In this document: in pieces, positions 1 through 5,448 of the stretch
Layout: each line of letters starts with the position of its first letter
How positions within the stretch are numbered: position 1 is the first letter of the stretch
Assembly: GCA_021160565.1 (NCBI GenBank)
Contig: JAGHCG010000256.1
Coordinates: forward strand, 1 to 5,448
DNA: 5,448 nucleotides
Direction of reading: 5' to 3'
Source: a bacterium
GTDB lineage: Bacteria > Ratteibacteria > UBA8468 > B48-G9 > JAFGKM01
The notes under the pieces: model-generated
The model's input: the letters and a program-made list of their open reading frames with translations, nothing else
Told to the model about the DNA's origin: nothing
Databases searched by the model: none
Translations under genes and position numbers: made by a program

Positions 1-1826
1 GTATATCTACATTCAGGATATCCCGAACATGCAAGGAAAACGCCATATTTTCCTTTTTTCAGAACAAGTTCTTTCCCGCATACTGGACAATTCTTACCCT
101 TTATAAAAACATTCTGAACAATTTTATTATCATTTTCTACTTCTCTGTAAGCTTTATCAAGCATCGGTTTGTATATTTTATAAAATTCTTTCAGAACTTC
201 TATCCATTCTTTCTCTCCATTCGCTATTTTATCAAGAGATTGTTCCATTTCAGCAGTAAAATCTATTTTAATAATTTCGGGGAAGAACTTTGTGAGAAGT
301 TGATTTACTCCTTTCCCAAGATTTGACGGAATGAAATATCTTTTTTCTACTTTCACATATCCTCTGTTTTTCAAAATAGAAATTGTTGGAGCATAAGTTG
401 AAGGTCTTCCTATTCCATATTTTTCAAGCGTTTTTATAAGTGTGGCTTCTGTATATCTGGGTGGAGGTTTTGTTTGATGTTTTTCTTTTATATACTTTTC
501 CACCTGGATTTCTTCATTTTCTTTTATATCAAAAAGTTGCTGCCCCTTATCTATTCTGATAGGCCAAATTCTCATAAAACCTTCAAATTTAATTATGTTT
601 GCTTCTGCTTCAAACTGATATTCCTGATTTTGTGCTATTACTTTTATACTTTCAACCTCTGCCCATTTCATCTGACTTGCTACAAATCTTTTCCAGATGA
701 GATTGTATAATCTATATTGAGAAACATTTAAGTATTTCTTTATACTTTCAGGAGTTCTGAAGACATAAGTTGGTCTTATTGCCTCATGTGCTTCCTGTGC
801 TGTTGCTGATTTGCTTCTGTAAATGTTTGGTTTTGATGGAACAAATTCTTCTCCTATGTTTTCTTTTATATATTTCAATGCCTGATATTGCGCCTGTTTT
901 GCCACTGAAGGGGAATCGGTCCTCATATATGTGATAAGACCAATATTTTTCCCTTCTATTTCAACTCCTTCATAGAGTTGTTGAGCAATGAACATTGTCT
1001 TTGAAGAAGAAAATCCAAGTTTTGTGGATGCTTCCTGCTGTAAGGTACTTGTGATAAATGGAGGTGGTGGAGATATCTTTTTTGGGATTCTTTTAATTTC
1101 CTTTACAATAAGTTTTCCCTTCCTTAAATTTTCCAGTATTTCTTCACATTGTTTTTCATCTTTTATATCCTCTTTTTCAAGTTTTTTATCTCCAATTTTT
1201 GTAAGAATAAAGGTTATCTTTTTCCCTTCTTTTATCCCAATAGCCTTCACAATCCAGTAAGTTACAGGGATAAAGTTTTCGATTTCATTTTCTCTTTCTA
1301 CAATTAACCTGAGTGTAATGGACTGAACTCTTCCTGCTGAAAGCCCCTTCTCAATAAATCTCCCGAGGAAAGGACTGAGGGTATATCCCACAATTCTATC
1401 AAGTATTCTTCTTGCCTGCTGGGCATTTACAAGGTTAAGCGATATCTGTCTGGGGTTGTTAAATGCTTCTCTGACTGCTTCTGGAATGATTTCATGAAAT
1501 GCAACTCTTTTCACTTCTTCAATTTTCTTTCCAATCGCAAGAGTTGTATGCCATGCAATTGCTTCTCCTTCTCTATCTTCATCAGTTGCCATATAAATAT
1601 TTTTGTATTTTTCCGCTATTTTTTTGAGTTTCTCCACAAGTTTTTCCTTTCCAGGAATTATCACATACTTGGGAAGAAAATTTTTTTCAATTTCAACACC
1701 AAATTCATTTTCAGGTAAATCCCTTATGTGTCCCATTGTTGCAAAAACAGTATAATCTTTTCCAAGAATTCCTCTTATTGTTTTGGCTTTTGTCGGTGAT
1801 TCCACAATAATAAGACCGTTTTCCAT
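1..1826 (-). CDS. topA: DNA topoisomerase I (type IA), 3' end cut by the left window edge
   Basis: Type IA topoisomerase that relaxes negatively supercoiled DNA by cutting one strand through a 5'-phosphotyrosine link. I translated 608 codons from 1826 down to the edge with no stop. The Toprim domain opens with IVESPTKAKTI (E9) and carries the metal-binding motif TDEDREGE (residues 81-88). Further on are GLSAGRVQS (R of the core), PPPPF.TSTLQQEAS, the active-site motif LITYMRTDS with catalytic Tyr300, AHEAIRP, and GIGRPSTYA. The C-terminus visible here holds a four-cysteine zinc finger: C580, C583, C600, C606. Bacterial TopA proteins often continue with more zinc fingers or a basic tail, so the missing part could be short or long. 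The start is placed at the ATG of 1826 because a GGAGAG Shine-Dalgarno-like element lies just upstream; an in-frame ATG at 1838 has no such site. The gene is divergent from argH. The family call is certain; only the start and the missing end are open. Confidence 0.98.
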   Translation of the reverse strand, partial: MENGLIIVESPTKAKTIRGILGKDYTVFATMGHIRDLPENEFGVEIEKNFLPKYVIIPGKEKLVEKLKKIAEKYKNIYMATDEDREGEAIAWHTTLAIGKKIEEVKRVAFHEIIPEAVREAFNNPRQISLNLVNAQQARRILDRIVGYTLSPFLGRFIEKGLSAGRVQSITLRLIVERENEIENFIPVTYWIVKAIGIKEGKKITFILTKIGDKKLEKEDIKDEKQCEEILENLRKGKLIVKEIKRIPKKISPPPPFITSTLQQEASTKLGFSSSKTMFIAQQLYEGVEIEGKNIGLITYMRTDSPSVAKQAQYQALKYIKENIGEEFVPSKPNIYRSKSATAQEAHEAIRPTYVFRTPESIKKYLNVSQYRLYNLIWKRFVASQMKWAEVESIKVIAQNQEYQFEAEANIIKFEGFMRIWPIRIDKGQQLFDIKENEEIQVEKYIKEKHQTKPPPRYTEATLIKTLEKYGIGRPSTYAPTISILKNRGYVKVEKRYFIPSNLGKGVNQLLTKFFPEIIKIDFTAEMEQSLDKIANGEKEWIEVLKEFYKIYKPMLDKAYREVENDNKIVQNVFIKGKNCPVCGKELVLKKGKYGVFLACSGYPECRY

Positions 1827-1829
1827 TTT

Positions 1830-1835
1830 CTCTCC
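1830..1835 (-). promoter_or_regulatory. Ribosome binding site deciding the topA start
   Basis: Read on the minus strand, GGAGAG sits a few bases before the ATG at 1826. The same bases would be codons 2 and 3 if translation began at the earlier in-frame ATG (1838), which is preceded only by AT-rich sequence ending in CAACAGA. The downstream ATG is therefore favoured, giving MENGLIIVESP, the usual short lead-in to the Toprim motif. Confidence 0.65.
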
Positions 1836-1842
1836 CATTCTG

Positions 1843-1871
1843 TTGCTTTATTATATTACTTCTGATAAAAT
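1843..1871 (+). promoter_or_regulatory. Putative argH-lysA promoter with extended -10
   Basis: On the plus strand TTGCTT (1843-1848; 3 of 6 consensus bases) is followed after exactly 17 nt by TAAAAT (1866-1871; 5 of 6). A TGA directly precedes the -10 (1863-1865), which makes it an extended -10 (TGn) element. The expected transcript start is near 1878, leaving a leader of about 22 nt that contains the ribosome binding site. This promoter spans the putative topA -10 on the opposite strand, so the two polymerase sites would overlap. Confidence 0.5.
1850..1855 (-). promoter_or_regulatory. Putative topA -10 box
   Basis: A perfect TATAAT reads on the minus strand. Transcription would be expected to start near 1843, giving a leader of only about 17 nt before the ATG at 1826. 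No good -35 box is found at the usual distance: the bases there are a T-run, and the nearest match, TTGATT (1882-1877), is 21 nt away, which is too far for a standard sigma-70 promoter. In DNA this AT-rich a TATAAT can occur by chance, so its support is mainly its position. Confidence 0.4.
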
Positions 1872-1885
1872 AAAAAAATCAAGTG

Positions 1886-1891
1886 AAGGAG
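1886..1891 (+). promoter_or_regulatory. Ribosome binding site deciding the argH start
   Basis: AAGGAG lies 8 nt before the GTG at 1900, an ideal Shine-Dalgarno distance. The next in-frame start, ATG at 1909, is 17 nt away and too far. The in-frame ATG at 1783 lies inside topA and would add 39 residues unlike any ArgH N-terminus. This makes GTG 1900 the likely start. Confidence 0.8.
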
Positions 1892-1899
1892 ATATTAAA

Positions 1900-3270
1900 G
1901 TGAAATATATGTGGGAAGGGAGATTTGAAAAGGGAGTGGAAGAAAAAATAATAGAGTTTACCTCTTCTCTTGATGTGGATAAAAATCTTGCTCTGTATGA
2001 TATAAAAGGAAGTATTGCCCATGCCAAAACACTTGCAAAATCAGGAATTTTGAATAAAAAAGAAGAGAAAAAAATAGTAGGAACTCTTAAAAAAATTGGA
2101 GAAGAAATAAAAGAGGGGAAATTCAAGTTTTGTTCAACAGATGAAGACATTCATACTGCCATTGAAAGAAGATTAACTGAAATTGCAGGAAAAGTTGCTG
2201 AAAAACTTCATACTGCCCGTTCAAGAAATGACCAGATAGTACTTGATGAAAAACTCTATCTTAAAGATGAAATAAAAAAAATTACCCATCTTATAAGAAA
2301 ATTACAGAAAGCATTTCTTAAGAAGGCAGAGGAATATTTTCCATATGTTATGAGTGCTTATACTCATCTTCAGCAGAGTCAACCAGTTTTAATTTCTCAT
2401 TATTTTCTTTCTTATATTGAAATGCTGGAAAGAGACAGAAAAAGATTTGAAGATGCTTACAGACGGATAGATGTTTTACCTTCTGGAAGCGGTGCATGCT
2501 GTGGAACTTCAATTCCTTATGATGCTGAATATATGGCAAATCTTCTTGGATTTACAAAAATCTCCAGAAACAGTATGGATGCAGTTTCAGATAGGGATTT
2601 TATTCTTGAAGTAGCAAGTATATCCACTATCTGTATGTTACACCTTTCAAGATTTTCAGAGGATGTAATTCTATGGAATACTCAGGAATTCAACTATATT
2701 ATCCTTCCCGATAGATTCTGTACAGGTTCAAGCATAATGCCCCATAAAAAAAATCCAGATGTTTTTGAACTTATAAGAGGGAAGAGTGCTATCTCTATTG
2801 GACTTATGAGCGGGCTTTTCAATTTGATGAAAAGTCTTCCTCTTTCCTATAATAGAGATTTACAGGAAGATAAAAAATCATTATTTGAAATTCTTTATAT
2901 CCTTTTATCTTCTCTCAGCATTCTTCTTCTTGTTGTTCCGGAAATAAAATTCAATCTGGAAGAAATAAACAAAAAAATTTCAGATTTCACTCTCTCCACA
3001 GATATTGCTGAATATCTTGTTAAAAAAGGTGTACCTTTCCGCGAAGCCCATAAGATATGCGGTGGAATAGTGAAATATTGTTTGAAAAATAATAAAACAA
3101 TTAAAGAACTGGATTTTGAAGAGTTAAAGAAATTCTCAGATAAATTTTCAAAAGATGTGATTAATCTTCTGAATATAGAAAAATCAGTAAATTTAAAAAA
3201 TTCAAAAGGTGGAACATCTTCCTATCAGGTAAAAAATGAGATAAAAAGATGGAAAAGAATATTGAAGTAA
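1900..3270 (+). CDS. argH: Argininosuccinate lyase
   Basis: Cytosolic homotetramer of the fumarase/aspartase superfamily that splits argininosuccinate into arginine and fumarate, the last step of arginine synthesis. The 456-residue length is typical. The N-terminus MKYMWEGRF matches the family's MWGGRF opening and is followed by DIKGSIAHAK. Conserved regions are HTARSRNDQ (104-112), the catalytic Thr155-His156 in AYTHLQQSQP, VSDRDF (about 229-234), and the superfamily signature GSSIMPHKKNPD (276-287), whose flexible loop supplies the active-site serine (S277/S278). YNRDLQEDK and GGTSSYQV near the C-terminus also fit. The start is a GTG with a strong ribosome binding site. An unusual detail is Cys-Cys (200-201) in the loop GSGACCGT, where relatives usually have Leu-Ala. 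The gene leads a two-gene unit with lysA, which begins 22 nt before the argH stop. Confidence 0.97.
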   Translation: MKYMWEGRFEKGVEEKIIEFTSSLDVDKNLALYDIKGSIAHAKTLAKSGILNKKEEKKIVGTLKKIGEEIKEGKFKFCSTDEDIHTAIERRLTEIAGKVAEKLHTARSRNDQIVLDEKLYLKDEIKKITHLIRKLQKAFLKKAEEYFPYVMSAYTHLQQSQPVLISHYFLSYIEMLERDRKRFEDAYRRIDVLPSGSGACCGTSIPYDAEYMANLLGFTKISRNSMDAVSDRDFILEVASISTICMLHLSRFSEDVILWNTQEFNYIILPDRFCTGSSIMPHKKNPDVFELIRGKSAISIGLMSGLFNLMKSLPLSYNRDLQEDKKSLFEILYILLSSLSILLLVVPEIKFNLEEINKKISDFTLSTDIAEYLVKKGVPFREAHKICGGIVKYCLKNNKTIKELDFEELKKFSDKFSKDVINLLNIEKSVNLKNSKGGTSSYQVKNEIKRWKRILK

Positions 3271-4508
3271 TATTTGGGAAATTTTTTGGATATAAAAGAA
3301 ATAGATTTTATGTAGAAGATGTACCTGTGAGAGATATTGTAGAAAAATGGAAAACTCCCTGTTATATTTACAGTAAAAATTATCTTATTTATCAGATAAA
3401 AAAATTTAAAAATAGTTTTTCCAGAATAAATTCTCTGATATGCTATTCTGTTAAAGCAAACTCAAATATAAACATTCTCAAAATAATGAAAGAAAATGGA
3501 CTGGGAGCAGATGTTGTTTCAGAGGGAGAATTAAGAAGAACCTTACTTGCTGGTTTTTCTCCTTCAAAGATTGTCTTTGCAGGTGTTGGTAAAAGCGAAG
3601 AAGAAATTGAGTTTGGAATAAAAAATGATATTTTCTGCTTTAATGTGGAAAATGAGGAAGAAATAAATTTAATTGAAAATCTGGGAAGAAAATATAAAAA
3701 AGAAATTTTGTGCAATTTGAGATTAAATCTGGATATAGATATTGATACACATCATTATGTAAAAACTTCCAGGAAAGAAACCAAGTTTGGACTTGACCTT
3801 CAAACTGCTTCAAAAATAATAAAAAGGAAATATAAATATGCAAAAATTAAAGGATTTCACTTACATCTTGGCTCTCAAATAAAAGAAATTTCTCCATATA
3901 TAAAAGCGATAGAAAAAGTCAGAGAGTTTTCAAAAAATATTAACTTTTTCCCTGAAATAATTGATATAGGGGGTGGATTTGGTATTCCTTATTCTGTTAA
4001 GGATAAATCATTGGATATTGAAAAATTTGGAGAGAGGATATGCAGGGAAGTTGAAAAACTCAAAGTAAAACTTCTTATACTTGAACCCGGAAGATTTATT
4101 GTTGGAAATACTGCGATTGTTGTGAGTAAAGTTTTGTATGTGAAAAGAAGAAAAGAGAAAAATTTTGTGATAATAGATGCGGGAATGAATGATTTAATAA
4201 GACCTGCTTTTTATGGAAGTTATCATTTGATATTACCAGAGAAAAAAAGTAAAGGAAAAGAGATGAAAGCAGATATTGTGGGTCCAATATGTGAAAGTGG
4301 TGATTTTCTTGGAAAGGATGTTAAAGTTCCCGTTGATATAAAAAGAGGCGATTTAATCATAATAGGAAATGCAGGAGCCTACTGTTTCAGTATGTCTTCA
4401 AATTACAATAGCCGCAGGCGTCCCTGTGAAATTCTGGTAGATGGGAAAAAAGAAATTGAAATAAGAAAGAGAGAAGAGTTTGAAGATTTATGGAAGGGTG
4501 AAATTTGA
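3249..4508 (+). CDS. lysA: Diaminopimelate decarboxylase
   Basis: PLP enzyme of fold type III (alanine racemase-like barrel plus C-terminal beta domain) that decarboxylates meso-diaminopimelate to L-lysine, the last step of the diaminopimelate lysine pathway. It has 419 residues, a normal length. PLP is expected on Lys69 in CYSVKAN. HLHLGSQI (204-211), GGGFGIPY (241-248), EPGR (279-282) and IRPAFYGSYH (317-326) form the cofactor and substrate sites. GPICESGD (345-352) holds Cys348, the residue given to the neighbouring subunit's active site, and GAYCFSMSSNYNSR places Tyr378 near the cofactor. The CESGD motif together with IRPAFYGSYH favours diaminopimelate over ornithine, arginine or carboxynorspermidine decarboxylases. 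The start overlaps argH by 22 nt with only a weak GAG 8 nt upstream, suggesting translational coupling. The 3' end overlaps apbE on the other strand. No other dap genes are in the window. Confidence 0.95.
   Translation: MEKNIEVIFGKFFGYKRNRFYVEDVPVRDIVEKWKTPCYIYSKNYLIYQIKKFKNSFSRINSLICYSVKANSNINILKIMKENGLGADVVSEGELRRTLLAGFSPSKIVFAGVGKSEEEIEFGIKNDIFCFNVENEEEINLIENLGRKYKKEILCNLRLNLDIDIDTHHYVKTSRKETKFGLDLQTASKIIKRKYKYAKIKGFHLHLGSQIKEISPYIKAIEKVREFSKNINFFPEIIDIGGGFGIPYSVKDKSLDIEKFGERICREVEKLKVKLLILEPGRFIVGNTAIVVSKVLYVKRRKEKNFVIIDAGMNDLIRPAFYGSYHLILPEKKSKGKEMKADIVGPICESGDFLGKDVKVPVDIKRGDLIIIGNAGAYCFSMSSNYNSRRRPCEILVDGKKEIEIRKREEFEDLWKGEI
4488..4508. other. Convergent overlap of lysA and apbE 3' ends
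   Basis: The last codons of lysA (stop TGA 4506-4508) and of apbE (stop TAA, read at 4490-4488 on the minus strand) occupy the same 21 bp. I see no GC-rich hairpin followed by a T-run in or near the overlap on either strand. Both transcripts probably extend into the opposite gene, or termination is factor-dependent. Confidence 0.9.
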
Positions 4509-5448
4509 AAAGTTTTTACTTGTATAAATCTTTCTATTCCTGTCCACAATTATCACCTCAATATCTTTCATTTTATTTGCAATTTCAATGGATTTCTTTA
4601 TTCCGAGAACAAAAAATCCTGTGGCAAGTCCATCTGCTTCTGCACATGTTTTTCCTATTACGGTTATACTAACAGGAAATTCCTGAACAGTTTTTCCGGT
4701 TTTTGGATTTACAATATGCCCCAGTTTTTTATTCTTTATTTTGAAATATCTTTCATAATTGCCTGATGTTGCTATTCCTCTATCAGAAACTTTTATTATC
4801 TCTATTACTTTTTTTCTATCAAAAGGGTCTCTTATTCCAATTTTCCATTTTTTACCATCAGGATTTAACCCAAAACAGTATATATCTCCTCCAGCATTTA
4901 CAATTCCATTTTTTATTCCATTTGATTTCAAAAATTCAGCCACTTTATCCACAATATATCCTTTTGCAATTCCTCCCAGGTCGATTTCAGCTCCATGTAA
5001 AAGATGGATTTCTTTCCCATTTATTTTTACATTGTGCCAGTTAACTTTTTTAAGAGTTTTTTGAATTTCAAAAGGAGAGGGTAGATGATTTTTTAAGGAA
5101 GATTTCCTGTAGAGGTCTATCAGTGGTTTACAGGTAATATCAAATGCCCCTTCAGTAATTTCAGAAATTTTAAATGATGTTTTTATTACTTCAATTAATA
5201 CCGGAGAGACTTTTCCTTTCTTTAATTTATTTATTTTTGAAACTTCACTTTCAGGATTGAAAATACTGAGTTTTTTTTCCAGATTTTTAATCAGTTTAAA
5301 AGAGTTTTCAAGAATTTTTTCTGAAGAAGGTTTTTTTTCAATTTTTATTTCAACAAAAGTGTCCATCAACATTTCCACCCGGGAAATGAACCGGGAAGCA
5401 TTAACCAGAGATGAAAACAAAAAAATAATACAGAAAAATATTTTTGAC
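4488..5448 (-). CDS. apbE: FAD:protein FMN transferase (ApbE), 5' end at or beyond the right window edge
   Basis: Mg-dependent enzyme that splits FAD and attaches FMN to Thr/Ser of target proteins, classically RnfG/RnfD and NqrC/NqrB subunits or FMN-binding domain proteins outside the cytoplasm. 319 residues are visible, counted here from the codon at 5447-5445. Residues 3-17 are strongly hydrophobic (IFFCIIFLFSSLVNA) after a Lys, a signal peptide or N-terminal anchor with possible cleavage after Ala17; no lipobox cysteine is seen. The ApbE domain follows: EMLMDTFVEI (25-34), GAFDIT (100-105), DLGGIAKGY (156-164), NAGGDI (184-189), ATSGNYERY (226-234), GHIVNPKTG (243-251, where HIIDPRTG is common) and AEADGLATG (269-277), with the metal-site Asp272 and Thr276. 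Internal TTG (5420) and ATG (5372) starts are possible, but no clear ribosome binding site precedes either and both would break the signal peptide. The gene converges on lysA. Its protein target is not in the window. Confidence 0.93.
   Translation of the reverse strand, partial: SKIFFCIIFLFSSLVNASRFISRVEMLMDTFVEIKIEKKPSSEKILENSFKLIKNLEKKLSIFNPESEVSKINKLKKGKVSPVLIEVIKTSFKISEITEGAFDITCKPLIDLYRKSSLKNHLPSPFEIQKTLKKVNWHNVKINGKEIHLLHGAEIDLGGIAKGYIVDKVAEFLKSNGIKNGIVNAGGDIYCFGLNPDGKKWKIGIRDPFDRKKVIEIIKVSDRGIATSGNYERYFKIKNKKLGHIVNPKTGKTVQEFPVSITVIGKTCAEADGLATGFFVLGIKKSIEIANKMKDIEVIIVDRNRKIYTSKNFSNFTLP

Noticed and set aside
474..1718. Open frames on the plus strand at 474-710, 988-1260 and 1494-1718
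   Set aside because: They lie opposite topA, which is an unbroken and fully recognisable frame. Their Phe/Ser/Ile-rich translations are what the antisense of Lys/Glu-rich coding yields.
1783..1899. Longer argH beginning at the in-frame ATG of 1783
   Set aside because: The extra 39 residues overlap the topA 5' end, resemble no ArgH N-terminus, and the GTG at 1900 has an ideal ribosome binding site.
1851..2539. Minus-strand open frames at 1851-2150 and 2348-2539
   Set aside because: They lie antisense to argH, have low-complexity composition, and show no motif or supporting ribosome site.
3443..4287. Minus-strand open frames at 3443-3715, 3640-3843 and 4096-4287
   Set aside because: They lie antisense to lysA and look like shadows of that coding frame.
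3249..4508. lysA as an ornithine/arginine or carboxynorspermidine decarboxylase
   Set aside because: The CESGD motif, the IRPAFYGSYH segment and the partnership with argH fit diaminopimelate decarboxylase better.
4759..5064. Plus-strand open frames at 4759-5064 and 4766-5044
   Set aside because: They are overlapping shadows of apbE in two frames, with no recognisable domain.
1..5448. Novel defence, mobile or repeat system
   Set aside because: Practically every base is assigned to four conserved housekeeping genes; no inverted terminal repeats, CRISPR spacing, transposase or RNA-gene signature was seen on either strand.

Overview
The window is a compact, AT-rich bacterial chromosome segment; by eye roughly one third of bases are G or C. 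It holds four protein-coding genes and almost no non-coding DNA. All four belong to well-known bacterial families: DNA topoisomerase I, argininosuccinate lyase, diaminopimelate decarboxylase and FAD:protein FMN transferase. Arginine is written mostly as AGA/AGG, isoleucine often as ATA, and lysine and glutamate are abundant. This fits a low-GC, perhaps thermophilic or candidate-phylum, bacterium, but nothing here fixes the phylum. I see no mobile elements, CRISPR array, tRNA or rRNA.

Layout: positions 1-1826 (minus strand) carry topA, which runs off the left edge inside its C-terminal zinc-finger region. A 73-bp gap (1827-1899) separates it from the divergent argH and appears to hold promoters for both directions, with start signals packed tightly together. 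argH (1900-3270, plus) and lysA (3249-4508, plus) overlap by 22 nt and look like a two-gene operon. They encode the last step of arginine synthesis and the last step of lysine synthesis. lysA then overlaps tail to tail by 21 bp with apbE (4488-5448, minus). The apbE start lies at or beyond the right edge, because the frame stays open and encodes a signal-peptide-like segment up to the last base.

Functionally the set is housekeeping: relaxation of negative supercoils (TopA), arginine and lysine synthesis (ArgH, LysA), and covalent flavinylation of exported or membrane redox proteins (ApbE). I found no sign of an undescribed system. The points worth a second look are the crowded divergent promoter region, the convergent gene overlap without a visible terminator, the exported N-terminus of ApbE cut by the window edge, and an unusual Cys-Cys pair in a conserved ArgH loop.
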